Assembly: GCA_903813345.2 (NCBI GenBank)
Contig: CAIIXF020000011.1
Coordinates: 26,216,166 to 26,280,165 of the forward strand
Direction of reading: 5' to 3'
From: Owenia fusiformis
Lineage: Eukaryota; Annelida; Polychaeta; Sabellida; Oweniidae
Length of the DNA: 64,000 bases
Shown: in pieces, positions 12,122 to 24,357 of the stretch
How the letters are laid out: the number at the start of each line of letters is the position of its first letter
How positions within the stretch are numbered: the stretch's first letter is position 1
Position numbers and translations under genes: made by a program
The notes under the pieces: model-generated
Seen by the model: only the letters and a program-made list of their open reading frames with translations
Database searches by the model: none
What the model was told of the DNA's origin: nothing

Positions 12122-14225
12122 TTGCAGTTCAATTACGGGTGTGAATTAGCTTCCTAGATGGCATCGACACACTTCGAGAGAACAGTGAACCAACAGTCTG
12201 GATCTCGACACCAGATAACCTAGTCACATTTGTATTCAATTGTTTGTACCCACTTGTGTGTCTTTTATGTCCGATTGTTTGTGCCCACTGGTGTGTCTTT
12301 TATGTCTGTAAGCATATGGCCAGTGTGCCAATTAATAGTATGATAATGGAGCTTATTGTTTGCTCTTTTCAAAGTTTGGTAAACTTGTTTGGAAAGTCGC
12401 ATTCTGGTACTCATTACATTTTCTTACACAAAAAAGTAATTACCATGGAATATTTCAATTACGCTGTCAACAAAATGAACAACGTTGCTCATAATATGAA
12501 AGAATATTTTTCTATTTTATTATCTCCGACTTAATGAATAGAGATCTTCCATTTTTCCACAGACTTGTCATGAACAGCGAACTAAACAATTTTTTTAGCA
12601 ACGACAGTTTTTCACTTCCCAGGAATTAATCCGCAATAAGCAAAAGGACCGTATTCTCGACAATAATTATAGCTTCTTAGAATAAATATTTATATTATGG
12701 AGACTTTAGAACAGTCATATGCGTAGCTTTAAGATGCTTTTCTTTGAAGCTTCTAGCTCAATTTGAAGCAAGTTGCATCAATTTTTTTCGTTTGTTTATG
12801 CCACGATCACACCTCCCGACTGAAAACCGAATTTCTTTGGCGATTGCATCCTCTGACTGAAACCTGGCTACGCCCCTGACAGTTATGCTGTAGTTACTAA
12901 GGTAGCAAAAATAGTCAACAAAATATTGATACAATAAATGTCAACTTGTCGCATGTTTTACAAGGAGGTCTCGACCTCTGTGTCGAAGTTTGCACAACAA
13001 GGGTCGACCCCCTGAACCCTAAACACAAGACTCCTTTAAATTGAAATTGACCGTAATTAAATACAACAAAAGATGAAAACCAGAAGCATTATTAAATTCA
13101 CCGAGATAAACATAACATAAACGCTGGGGCAGTAATTATGTTTTGATATCTAAGAAATAATGAAGGAGAGGGGAATATAAGCAGGGGTATCAGATTTTCC
13201 TGACCCGGGGATGCAATTTACATCAAATATTTGATAAGATCATCTACAATATAATCGACTGATCATGAAATAATTGCACGCGCAGTTCATAAATTGAGCA
13301 TTATTCTTAGTTCTTACAAAGCTATTTGTTAAAAATCGAGAGGTTTAGATCTTTATTCCTTTCAGAAATGCCAGTTAAATGTTTTTATGCCGTATCGTGC
13401 ATTTTATAATGAAGGTTTCTTTGGATATCCTCGGACATACACATTAAAGACTATAATGACCCGATACTCGTTCATTTTCATAAGAGTGAATTTAGTTTCC
13501 GAAAAAAGATAAGGGAAATTGAATAATTCAAGAACTTTTGATTTATAATAGCAGTATCACGAAGCCTGGCACCCAGGCTCTTTCATCAATATTTTTTTAC
13601 ATTAAGGTCAGATTAGCAATTAAATCAAAATTAAAAAAAATAAGAAAGTTACCATTTGCATTCGTTCGACTTCGCTACTTAAAACAGAGTTCCGTATACA
13701 CTCTGCGCGCAGGGTATAAGAAAGTGAGACTATGTTTCCGAATATGTTGAATCGTTTTCAGGTTCTTTTGAAAGTACTAGTTCAAACAGTGACGCCCTTC
13801 CGCCCCCATGACAAAACGTTCAGTTGATAAGAACGATTAAATCAAAATAGGTGAAAATATTTTACTGTTCTTTAGTGCCAAAATTGAGTTTCCAACACCC
13901 TCGGTTGATGATAAACATCTTGAAACAAGATACAAGATGGTATCAATATTATCTATAAAATTAGCATTAGAAAGGAATACAATTATAATGAAACACTTCA
14001 GTTCAAAAATGTTGAAGCAATCAACAATATAATAACTTTGATGGCAATCTTTACGGACTATTGCTACCAGAATGCAACTGAGTTTGTACTCAAAACCAAA
14101 CGACCTTTCGTCTGCTACGACATCTACGTCATTTCCTGAACTATTGATTCTCTGAATTTGACACGGCTATATATAAAAAATATGGGGTTCACATCTGAGA
14201 AAAATTTCCAAGGGGTTCACCTTTG
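12122..14225. other. Gene-free region (intron or intergenic)
   Basis: If the PAN gene is spliced, part of this is intron. The frame at 12244-12534 and the frame at 13538-13750 have no recognisable domain. Two small inverted motifs (GAGGTCTCGACCTC and GGGTCGACCCC, about 12964-13013) were seen. No second PAN-like cysteine block was found. Confidence 0.35.
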
Positions 14226-14336
14226 ATAACCTTGGCCCAAAAAGACCCAAATCACTTGAAAACTGCTCAAAATGGTGAAAAACGGCATAATTTTAAAAGA
14301 TTTTTTGGCCAGGGGGAGGGGCGGTTACGGGCTTGA
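14226..14336 (+). repeat. Interspersed repeat fragment, copy 1
   Basis: It shares AATGGTGAAAAACNGCAT, a TTTTGAAA run, and GGCCAGGG...CTACGGGCCTGA-like text with 35930-36092. The right boundary in both copies falls near GGGC(C/T)TGA. It is probably a dispersed transposon end; the full unit is not visible. Confidence 0.5.
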
Positions 14337-14624
14337 TATATTTTTACTTTTTGGAAAAACAATAATAAATATGCAACACATTTAGATTTATTGAAATGGT
14401 GAGGTATTTATGAGCATATACTCTTTGTAATCACAACTGGAACCTCAGTTGATAACGTTTTAGTAGTGTTTAACATTTACACAAGTTTTATATCAATTTT
14501 CATTTTGGGGTTTCTTGTAAGTGTGTGAATGTGCAATTCTATATGAATTGCAGAACAACTACCCACTATTACAATCCAACAGAATTCACAATGGGGGTAC
14601 ATGTATGACAGCTTTATAGAGTAC

Positions 14625-15076
14625 CAGCCGGCGACATCGGGTACGGAGATGATTCTCACAGTCCCACACCTGAGCCTAATAGCATCCTAATAGAGATACG
14701 GGTTGTTCGCAGTTGCTGACCACGGGGTGTATCTATTCACATGTTTGTAGAGTGAAAGATCTAGATACAACTAACTGCGATGTAGACACACCCCGCAACG
14801 TACTTACGTCAGGGTTGACCATCGCTCTGGCTAATGAAATCTACAAAATATCCGGTTTTCGCCCACATGTTATCTTAAGCCGTCTACATAGGAGAAAAAT
14901 GGATCCGAACAGAAGCATCGAAAGGGGGGCGTTTCAAAAGCTGGAAGCTGTTACAGCATGGAATAAATATCACATATTCATCGATCAAGCGAGGGCGTCT
15001 CTGGGTACCGCTTATTTATTGATCTACACGGACATGGTCATTCTGAACCCCGGATAGTATACTTTTATAGTTAAGT
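14625..15076 (+). pseudogene. Frameshifted relic of the formylglutamate-amidohydrolase-like gene
   Basis: Translation from about 14713 is collinear with residues 62-157 of the protein encoded at 17160-18044. It keeps the CIYSH...C...NC block, the LTIALANEI and FRPHVILSRLHRRKMDPNR segments, and an AVTAWNKYH stretch. At about 15011 one base is missing relative to the intact gene (GGTACCGC versus GGTACCGGA). This shifts the frame just before the DLHGHGHSEP motif, which is still legible one frame over. A stop then follows. Upstream, decayed homology continues to about 14625 without the signal peptide, and the 3' third is gone. It is a tandem duplicate 2.1 kb before the intact gene, on the same strand. 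A short exon of a spliced gene is less likely, given the indel. Confidence 0.8.
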
Positions 15077-17159
15077 GCACCCGTAGGCCATTATATAAGT
15101 ATTCATTTTCCAGTGACATCAGAAAAATACCCTATTGGGCGAATACTTGTGTATGTTGATAAAACACTATTTATAAATCAAAACACATTTCAGTCATATA
15201 AATTCAACAAAAGCCAATATAACCAGAAAATCGGTTCCACTAAATAGTGCGAATAAATATTTTTGCGTATAACACTGTTTAATAGATAAGTATGGAGAAA
15301 ACCTGTCTCAGTGTATTCTAGTAAATATCCGGACAGACGAACAGACGGGGGACTACGCTTTGATAACAAATTCGGTCAATCTTGCATATTATGTCTTGAA
15401 ATTTTAGAGCTGTTTAGTTCATTCAATATGAATCTTGTTGTAAAAGTTTGATGATAATCTGCCAATTGAGTCAAGAACTACATCACAAAAGCAATTTTCA
15501 GTCATCTTACTTTGTTTAATTTTATCAGGTAAGTTTTGATTAATTAAGGATTTCTCTTGGTATATTACAAGACTATTATAACAAAGTAAGCGAAACCCGC
15601 AGCAGGTTAACCCTATACAATGTAGAGAAATGTTTAAAAATCTTTGAATAATTAAATTAATATATTATATAAAAATGCTGTAAGTTGCGACATTCCCCGG
15701 ACCTGTTTATACCGTAACTATTTCTGAGGACACAGGTACCCTGTAGACGTCAAAGTTCAAAAGACGTTGGAACTGATCAATGGAATTTAATCGAGTCCAA
15801 GTGATTGCGGAAGTGATGCGGAAGGATTTGGACAAAATACAATCTTTGTTAGCGCCTCGCTAGATCGCTAAAAATGCAGGTTTTATTTTGGACAATTGGA
15901 TCATTGAACAGTTGAATTTTTCATTGTCACTTCAGATAATAATGCTCCTTTGTTAGCTGAGGAAAACAGTCAAGTAGATAAATGGACAATTAGATATAGA
16001 CATATAATTTGAGAAACATATTTTTAAATGTAAAAAAGATTCAAAGATATAAAATAACAATTAAGCATCCATGCCTAGTGAGTCCAGTATGAACATCTAT
16101 ATAGACATTGACGAATTGCTTATTATTTTCAAATTACTTCGTATAAAATCTGTTTTATTAATTCAAAGAGAGGTACCTTAGTCATAAATTAAAGATAATA
16201 TTACTCGAGTCCAATCTTCTAAAACCATTTCCCTTATTGTAATGTCCAACCCTTAATTATACAAAGAAATATTGCGCTCTGGTCATTGGTATATTATACT
16301 TTGGATATTTTAATGCGGCGTTTCGACGTATTTATGGTACCTTACGGGTAAATATTAGTCAAAGAAATCTGCCTGTCAAAGGTGTTCTTGATTTATCGAA
16401 TAGAACTTGCTATTGTTTTAATTGCTAACTGTTTTGAAATTAACTCGATTCCGATCCGTTATGTTTTCATCATTCAATATGGAAATTGCATTTAAGGACG
16501 GAGGAGGAACTACTTTTATATGAACAAATTATTATCCATTCCATTCCATATCAATACATTGAAAAGAATCCATTTATCCGCCTTTGATAACATTGAAGGT
16601 GTTAACAAAATTAAGAGTTTGAGGACTGATTAATTGATAAGCTTTTTTTGGTTCGGAAAATTCTGGTCATCTTAGAATGGTTGGCAATGCAAATGGCGTA
16701 AACGGAATAGTTTGATCTGGTAGAACAGGCTTAAAAGCGAACATTGACGCAACACTTTTCTTGAACACATAAGCGACATCTTTTAATCAATTCGTCGTCT
16801 ATGTGCTTAATCAATATTTGCATCTTGTTTAAAGATGGCGAAACATAATGGTAGTCATATTCCAAATGAACGGCTTACCGTGTCAAAACTTCAATTTGAA
16901 AATTATTATTTTTTCAAATTCAATTTGAAATTATCTATACACAACAATCATGTTGAATAAAACAGATATGAAGTGAACAAATAAAAAAAGTTCAAATTAT
17001 TCTTGCAAGATATGTTTTTTGTTCACTTAATTAATTAGCTTCTCCCATTGTTATCTTGTGTAACTTTAGCAGGTGAACTCTCAAACATGAGATAAAAATG
17101 TTTAAAAATAAATGCTTTATCATATTATGTTATTGGAATTTTGACTGGTTGTATTCAGA
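15077..17159. other. Spacer between the relic and the intact enzyme gene
   Basis: No coding signal is seen. An in-frame stop at 17142 precedes the enzyme ATG. TTGTATTCAG just before the ATG resembles a splice acceptor, so a non-coding 5' exon could lie in this interval. Confidence 0.3.
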
Positions 17160-18044
17160 ATGTTGTTTCTTTGGATTGCAGCTTTGGTTACGACTTCAAT
17201 CGCCCAGGATTCCGAATGGGGAACTAATGACTACATTGAATATCAACCAGGGGCAGCGGGCAGTAAGATCGTTCTCGCGGCCCCGCACGGTGGAGATCTC
17301 GAGCCGGCAAACATCCCAACAAGGGATGCCGGGTGCATAGTGGATCTTGGATGTGTTTATTCACACGCATGTGAAGATAAAGATGAAAGCAATTGCCGCG
17401 TGGCAACTGTAAAGGACATGTATACCTTAGAGTTGACCATAGCGCTAGCCGATGAAATAAGTAGAATATCCGGCCTCCGACCACACGTTATTTTGAATCA
17501 TCTTCATAGAAGGAAATTGGACGCTAATAGAGATAGAGAAGAGGCGACGTTCGATGAGCCAGATGCGGTCACAGCATGGGACGAATTCCATGCGTTCATC
17601 GATCGCGCGAAGGCCTCTGTAGGTACCGGATTATTTATCGATGTTCATGGACATGGTCACCCAGAGCCTTGGATTGAGCTTGGTTACTTGTTTACTGGAC
17701 TAAACCTAGACTTGGATGAAATTGACCCCACACGATCATCAATACGACATCTATCGACTCAAGTCAACGTTACGTTTGAGGAACTACTTCGTGGCGCGCA
17801 AAGTTTTGGCGGAGATTGTGAAAACGAGGGATATGATGCAGTACCCGGACCGACATTCCCAGGGCCCAACGGTGGCAACTATTTCAGCGGTGGTTACAAT
17901 ACTAGACGTCACGGCTCAAGAGATGGCGGGACTATTGACGCAATTCAAATTGAGTCTCCGAGATTTCTGCGTGATATATGGCCCGTATATGCAGAGGGAT
18001 TGGGCCAAGCACTCGTCAACTTTGTTCAACGCTATTACCCCTAA
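17160..18044 (+). CDS. Secreted N-formylglutamate-amidohydrolase-like protein
   Basis: A complete intronless frame of 294 aa. Residues 1-16 are a signal peptide (MLFLWIAALVTTSIAQ), so the product is secreted or enters the secretory pathway. The fold resembles the N-formylglutamate amidohydrolase family of zinc hydrolases (FGase, HutG-type). APHGG at 41-45 is a likely metal/catalytic motif, and DVHGHGHPEP at 161-170 carries a D-x-H motif. Between them lie RPHVILNHLHRRKLDANRD and a late IQIESP segment with Glu265. Five cysteines (59, 65, 71, 79, 220) and an NVT glycosylation site (203) fit an extracellular protein, unlike the cytosolic bacterial enzyme of histidine degradation. The substrate in animals is unknown; activity on N-formyl or other N-acyl amino acids is inference. 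The ATG at 17160 follows an upstream in-frame stop. A decayed duplicate lies 2 kb upstream. Confidence 0.85.
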   Translation: MLFLWIAALVTTSIAQDSEWGTNDYIEYQPGAAGSKIVLAAPHGGDLEPANIPTRDAGCIVDLGCVYSHACEDKDESNCRVATVKDMYTLELTIALADEISRISGLRPHVILNHLHRRKLDANRDREEATFDEPDAVTAWDEFHAFIDRAKASVGTGLFIDVHGHGHPEPWIELGYLFTGLNLDLDEIDPTRSSIRHLSTQVNVTFEELLRGAQSFGGDCENEGYDAVPGPTFPGPNGGNYFSGGYNTRRHGSRDGGTIDAIQIESPRFLRDIWPVYAEGLGQALVNFVQRYYP

Positions 18045-18288
18045 AGTACAGATGGCTTTACATTTTCATTTCTGATAACAATTTTCCTTTTTATCTGAAG
18101 ATAAGAACCTATAAAACAGTGATGAATATAAACAATTGTTTTCTAAATAACCCCAATTATTACATGGGTATTTACCATACCGTGAGCTTGCTCGGCAGTG
18201 TCATGGCAAATACACAAGGGGCTATATTAGTATGAGCGAGCTCGGTGGTATGTTCTGCCCAAAGTGGATCATGCTCACGTTATGTTGA
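18045..18288. other. 3' flank of the enzyme gene with a repeat trace
   Basis: At 18176-18240 the text GTGAGCTTGCTCGGCAG and AGCGAGCTCGGTGGTAT form a weak inverted pair. They resemble part of the repeat found at 36211 and 58319. No canonical poly(A) signal was recognised. Confidence 0.35.
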
Positions 18289-18324
18289 CTAGTCCTGCTT
18301 TAAGACCCTTGACCCCCTGTCTTC
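18289..18324 (+). repeat. TAGTC(C/T)TGCTTTAAGAC repeat end
   Basis: CTAGTCCTGCTTTAAGACCC followed by TTGACCCCCTG matches the left ends of the elements at 24955 and 33684. Only this end is present here. Confidence 0.4.
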
Positions 18325-18468
18325 TTTTCATCAGTAATGTTATAATCATTTATTTATTGTACCAATACTCCCTTTAAGGGCAAATGTACAAAAGAAGAGA
18401 AAAAAAACTTACATAGACATAATAACGTACAAGTAGAAAAGTACATAAATACAGATGTATATATATAT

Positions 18469-19576
18469 CGGGTGTCCCAAAAAAACGTCCCGCTTTTTGA
18501 GCTCTTATAACTCTGCAAGATAAAAACCAATTATTTTGAAATTTATCAGGAAGTAAAATAAGGATATTATCTATAAGTTATGAAAATATTGAATTGATCG
18601 GATGTACATTATGTGAGTATCGCCAAATACAAGATAGCATAGCAAGAAATGTAATAACGGAGGACAACTCACTTATTTTCTTTCTTTTAATGTTTGTTCT
18701 GTAAACTTATCCCTCATACCACTGTAAACTTTTTGATTTAGAGAATCCCAAACAGAGTAATCCATTGGATTACAGTCTGGACTATGTGGAGGCCATTCAA
18801 ACTTTTTGATAAATACTGGGGTGGATCTCTCCAGATACACCTGGGTTACCACACTTGTGTGGGAAGGGGCCCCATCTTGTTGAAACAGATAGTCATTTCT
18901 AGGGTAAATCCTCCTACAATCAGGTAGCAGATTTTCATCTAAAAACTTAATATAGCTTTCGCTGTTGACTTTGGCTTTGTCAGTATTAATGAAATAAATG
19001 TCCATCTTCCCCTTCCAGGATACTCCTGCAGAAACCATTATCTTTTTGGAAAAATGTGAAGTTTCCTGGAAAAGACTTGATGGCTGAATTTGACGTTTAC
19101 GCTTTCCATACACCCGATCATTTTGACGATTTTTGGACACTTCAAGAGAAAGGTCCTTCTCATCAGTGAAAATGATCTTCTTGACATCTGCGGCTGAATA
19201 ACGATCAAATAAATTGCGACATCTTGTTTTTCTTTTTCCTCTATTATTGTCTCTTCTAGAAACTTGTATTCTATGGTTTCAGATTCAATTCTTTAGCCAG
19301 TTTTTCGTATTTTTGCAATAAGTCTATTTACAGTTCGATGTTGCCATCCCTTGCCCAAATTCTAGCATAACTGATATTTTTCTCTGATTTTACATTTCTT
19401 GATATTCTATTTTGTATTTGTCAATACTCGCTTGATTTATATTGGATTCCTTGTATATTTTTACAAATTGTGGATAATACCCTAATATTACATCCTGATA
19501 AATTTCAAAGGAATTGGCTTCTTTATTGCAGAGATATGAGGTGTCAAAAAGCGGGACGTTTTTTTTGGGACACCCG
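18469..19576 (-). mobile_element. maT-like mariner (DD37D), about 1.1 kb
   Basis: The ends are inverted repeats of about 32 bp: CGGGTGTCCCAAAAAAACGT from 18469, and its reverse complement ending GGGACACCCG at 19576. Each is flanked by ATAT, consistent with a TA target duplication. The transposase relic lies on the minus strand. The element sits in the 3' UTR of a LINE, so it is younger than the LINE. Confidence 0.85.
18673..19390 (-). pseudogene. Degenerate DD37D mariner transposase
   Basis: An open segment (18673-19140) continues in frame upstream without an ATG to about 19270. It contains the first catalytic Asp in IIFTDEKD, the second in LFQQDGAPSH, and the third in SPDCNPMDYSVWD. Exactly 37 residues separate the last two, which defines the DD37D (maT) class. 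A helix-turn-helix segment (WQHRTVNRLIAKIRK) is legible near 19320-19370 but in another frame, so at least one frameshift has occurred. All three acidic residues survive, but the gene cannot make a full protein. Confidence 0.8.
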
Positions 19577-19623
19577 ATATATGTAACTGGATCACGTCGT
19601 TACTGGGTGAGTCTGTCTGAAAT

Positions 19624-20265
19624 CTACCTACTGAGCAAAGTGCTCCTTATAGAGAATAATTCATTTACCATGTTAGAAAAAATGCTGCAATATTGCTCCT
19701 CAGCATTAAATAAGAAAGCTAGTAAATCCATATCTGATAGCGAGCCGATATTAGGGCATTTGGTATAAAGCAAGTCTAAATATTTATTTGTGGTATGTTT
19801 GAGCTCATTACACTTGAGCAAAAAATGTTCTTCGGTCTCCTGTGCCTTTTTACATAGTTTACAAATTCTGAGTTCGGGTGGAAGATGTGGTCTTTTATAT
19901 CTACCCACCTCGACTTCAAGCTTGTGACTGCTAATTCTAAGCGATGTTAAATTGCGGCGGGCATCTTTATTCTTAATATGGTCAAGATAATTTTCATAAT
20001 GAAATGAAAATTTGATTTGTTTATAAAACCTTAATTTGCCATTGGTATCTTTAAGCATGTTTTCAAAGTATTGTTCGTATCTTTCTTTAAGCCTAGATTT
20101 TAATTTCTTAGTGTTGACATTATGATAATCATTAGAACCTATAAATTTGAGTACTTTTAGCAAGTCATTATACCAAGAAGGCTGATTACCATTGGCCAAA
20201 GATTTACTTAGTTTTAGTGTAAGACTATATGTTGACGTCAGTGCCCGTGAATTCAAGAAACCCAT
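19624..20265 (-). pseudogene. C-terminal fragment of a LINE reverse transcriptase ORF
   Basis: 213 aa remain open. The segment LTSLRISSHKLEVEVGRYKR, then ICKLCKKAQETEEHFLLKC (a CxxC...HxxxxC zinc-knuckle-like motif), is characteristic of the region after the reverse transcriptase domain in CR1/Rex-like LINEs. No polymerase motif (YADD) lies in the fragment. It is a truncated copy rather than a host gene. The clade is not resolved. Confidence 0.7.
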
Positions 20266-20275
20266 TGAAATTAGT

Positions 20276-21509
20276 GTTAACCTGTAAAACTGTAGGCGAT
20301 TTGACAGACAAACTTTACGTATTTGCCTAATTTCTGATTATAAGTTCAAAAACAACTAATTTGTCATATTTTTACGATAATTAAACTTGGCTTTCAAGAG
20401 ATCGATGATTCCCCTGTGTTCAGATAAGCAAGGGCTCCATCTTTTTGACAATATTTGTCTTTAGTGACCAATTTTAACTGTCGAAAGATGGCATATTCGG
20501 CTTGACTATGTTCGTTCGTAAAACACTTATTTTCTTCACTAGAAATAATATTTTAAACATGTTGTGTTAGGAAACCATAATTTCATTTTAGCTTATTTTT
20601 GGAAAAATACTCTCCTCTGTGGACTTGAAAAGTGCATGGGCCTTTACCAATCATAATATTTCAATATTTTTGGATCACCAACTCACGAATGTGCCTTTAT
20701 AAACTACAATTTGCGATAATTCGTTCAGTGCGATACATCATTTTCTCTATATCATGTTTCAAAACCATTGTAAATTATTTTCAGGCTTTTCATAACGGAC
20801 AGATTTGGAATAAACATTCAGGCAAAAACTCATCGAAAATATTTTTGAATCAAGTTTCACCATAAAAATGGTAGTGAAATAATGAATGGGGGGAAATCAT
20901 TTTGTTGTATTAAACACATCTAATTTGTATTTTAATCTACAAGTTCACTACCCTGCCAAATATCCTGGGGAGCAAGATGTTGTTTACCGTTTTGAATTAT
21001 GCAAATCGCACGCGTCTTGATGAACATAGCGGGATTTACCCATATGCCAAAATTATATAAATACTGCACACATTGCACCAACACGGTTCATTATACGTCT
21101 ATAACAATACACCCATGATGTATGAATGTGTGTAAAGCAACTACTACTTATTTTGACAGCAAAACTCGTTTAATAATCAAGTACGTTGGATAAATTAGGA
21201 ACGACTGCAGGGTCCCATTGTAATACTCCTCAGAGTCAGACCAGGCTACTGTTTCCAATCAATGAGTGTCAATACTGAACTGGGCAAAATCGAAAGTGAT
21301 CTTAAACCTTATCGCGGTCTTCTTAAAATGCGTATCATTATATATAACTGTTTCCGCAAGCAGCATCGGCAAATCCCATGATTCTACGATCTTAAGTGAA
21401 CGTTGAGTAGTCGGTTCAGACACATTGTCCTTAAACCAAATCAGCTTTACAAGCAAGATTCATCTCAAGACTCGCGTGAAAAGAAGAACACGTAACGTGG
21501 ATCAATGTT
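20276..21509. other. Gene-free region
   Basis: No gene or clear repeat was recognised. The frames at 20632-20865 and 21259-21456 lack motifs. Confidence 0.35.
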
Positions 21510-21849
21510 ATCACTCTTAAAAATTATTATTGGATTTCCTTATATTGAGAAATTGTACTACTCATTTTAAGTCAAAAATTACTGAAATAATCTTGAACTA
21601 CTGAATAATTTTTAAGTAATTTTTAAGTAATTCATTTATGGTGAATTTACTAATGCAAGGAGAGAAATTGAAATACTTACTGTAGTAATTGTAATACTCA
21701 TTTACATAATCAAGCAATTAAAAAACTCAAAATGACAATATAAGTTAAACCTAAGTAAAATGAAGTAAAACTAATTATTTAACTTTAAGTAATTTTTATA
21801 CTTGGGAAATACTTGGGAAATACTCAAGTAATTCATTTTTAAGAGTGAT
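21510..21849. mobile_element. MITE-like element, about 340 bp
   Basis: ATCACTCTTAAAAA at 21510-21523 is answered by TTTTTAAGAGTGAT at 21836-21849. The interior is almost pure AT with many AAGTAATTTTT-type repeats on both strands, so much of it can fold back. The ends can be read as CACTCTTAAAAA flanked by AT on both sides, which would suit a 2-bp target duplication. There is no coding capacity. Confidence 0.65.
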
Positions 21850-24110
21850 GATTTCATTGACGTGATGAAAAATTCAAAAATAGAAAGCCGGCATTTTTCA
21901 CGACAGAATTTCTAACTTGAGTTTTGACCGCTCTAACTGGTTGAATATTTCAAAATAACCAAGAAATGGTTAAGATTAGTCCGAACTTTTTTGATCGCTT
22001 TAACGAATTTATAGCCACTGGCCCAGTTATGTTTTTGATATTGCACTAACGTCAATCATTCTTTGGTCGTCGACCTGAATGCACTGAACGAATAATCGTA
22101 CAGGAATCTCGATTCGAGGGTTTCGTGGTAGCTCCTTGTTTTTTCCGCATTTATGCAGAAAAACTTCAGAGACGGTATACGCAAACATATCTCACACGTT
22201 GGTCCCATCCCTCTCCAAAGGACTTCATTTATGCTTAATTAAAAAGAAGTGAAATACCCTAGGACCAAGGATGGTTGGTCCCTACTCGCCCTTCTTTACC
22301 GATCTCATGCTAAATCAGAAAAATGAGGTACAGAACAAATATAGACTGGCAATAGTCACATAGTCATCTTAAATGTGTATGTGTCTGAATTTGAAACCAA
22401 TTGAGAAAATATGTAAATTATTATCGTTTTCGATACATTGTATCCTTACTAAAAATAGGTTAGGCGGTTTTACGAAACTCAAATGATCAATTTATCAAAA
22501 CTTAAACAAACAAAAACATTCAATTAATTCAATGAAGAATGATGAATAAAGTTCTAGAGTTACACGAAACAATTGAAAAGTGTCTTACGAAGAGGAATCA
22601 ATGCGAAAATCCCCAAACCCTAACACCCTCTACCTCGAACAATACGTTCTGAAGCAGGTGAACGTTTATGTGGGCTTATCATTAATTTTATCTACCCCTA
22701 TTTAATTACGTCTACATTTTGGGATGTCTCCAAGAAATTTTGACTTTTTGGCTACCCTAGGAGGGGATATGCCCTTTCGAATAGATTGAATACTTAATTG
22801 ATAATTCGGTGGGGACTTCAAAATAAGTATTTTTTCTTTAACTGCATTTTGAATATATATAAGCATTTCTTTGATAGCCATCCATATCCACTTGTAGGAA
22901 TTTATCATATATGGAGAGACAATGAAAAAGTACAAAAGGGTTAGTTCGACATCGACATTCAATAATCCGGGACACGCCTAGCTAGTAATTTTAGGTACGT
23001 ACCGCATAAACAATATAACGGCGGTGGCTTTGATCTGCTGATCCAACAGGGATCAAGCGAGATCCAGCTGGCCGTTTGAATCTTATCTTGCTTTGATCTT
23101 TGCGATGATCATTTTTTAAACCACTGGGGATCAGCCAAATCGTATTATTTACTACAGAGGCAGTAACTTAATGAATGTAAGGCTTATTTGTAAATCACTA
23201 CGCTAATTTGGGGCCTCATGCGAATACACCCGTGTCGTTAACCGTTTTGGTTTAACAACATACGTTGATTTGTTATGCAAGCAAAACAATAAAACTCCTT
23301 GATCTTTAATCAATCCGACAACCAAGCGTAATTATCATTAGATCCACCCAAATAATAAGTTATTCGTTCATGAAAATATTTTCACTGCGGCAGGTGAATT
23401 TTCTTTAGGGCTCTTTGAAGAGCTTACGTGTATTGAATGTCACTAATAGGTGAGGATCATAATCACAATATTTTTGATAAATCAAACAATAGTAGGCTAG
23501 TATTCCCTGACCATAACATAATCAGCACAATGGTAATTTTCAATATTTATTCAAGATCACATAGATGATTTAAAGGCCCCATGTAAAGTTTTGGATTGTA
23601 TGATATTCCTACCCATCAAAATTATCAAAATTTTCAATTTAATTTCAAAAAGTTGATTTTTTGGGCATGTACAGACATTGTTCGGTAACAATTTATACTA
23701 AAACATAACATACATCCTAACCGACTTTGTGTTGGAAAAAGTGAAAATTGATTTAAAAAATAACCAAGGATTAACTTATTTAAGAGCAGAAAAGTAAAAA
23801 TCTTAGATTGAAAAGTTGAAATGATATGACTTTTGCATAATCAATTCAATAGGTCGAGTAGAGAAAACGATATGTTTGTTAAATGTTGTATTTGATGATC
23901 TAAACATCTATACTTTTCGGGATACTTTTGTTTATAAAATTAAGGGAAAGTCAAATATTTGAAAATCAAGATATGAACAACTTCTTATTCAAAAGTCTTA
24001 TTGCAATATCGCCGTGTGCAATATCGCAATATTCAATTATCAAATGAAAGTATGCTTACTATACTTATCTGTCAAGATTTAGGATTTATATCACTACCAG
24101 GATATGTGAC
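21850..24110. other. Gene-free region
   Basis: No gene is supported. A 60-base segment near 22228-22290 (GTGAAATACCCT(A/T)GGACCA) is shared with 49655-49690, marking a dispersed repeat. The slightly GC-richer patch at 23025-23150 has no reading frame of note. Confidence 0.35.
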
Positions 24111-24235
24111 ATTGTTATGGTCTCCAACGTTTTTGTGAATGATGGTCTGAGTTCGGCGTCTGTAACAAATGGCAAGTGGTAAGGTTTTGCATGTCAATGT
24201 TTTGTTCACAAGTATATCATGAACTTCAAATGACA
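24111..24235 (+). repeat. GGCGTCTGTAACAAATGG repeat, copy 1
   Basis: It begins GTTATGGTCTCCAACGTTTT and contains TTCGGCGTCTGTAACAAATG. Related copies lie at 24358, 38405 and 43757. The upstream homology with the 38.4-kb copy (TTTATATCAC(C/T)ACCA) shows the unit extends further left. Confidence 0.5.
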
Positions 24236-24357
24236 CAGATTAACACATGGTGACATGGGGACATTAAATTAACATTAATTATCCCAGGCATACCATGGTA
24301 AAATAGAATTCACTTATTCCAAAGATCTCTAAAATGATAAGTATTTTCCATTTTTTT

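Larger units (their letters stand above)
18335..20275 (-). mobile_element. LINE remnant, 5'-truncated, interrupted by a mariner
   Basis: On the minus strand the remnant comprises the C-terminal coding part of a non-LTR retroelement ORF (19624-20265), then 3' UTR to about 18335 ending near an AATAAATAAATGATTATAAC tail. The 3' UTR is split by a complete mariner insertion (18469-19576). Upstream reverse-transcriptase domains are absent, as expected from 5' truncation at insertion. Confidence 0.7.
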
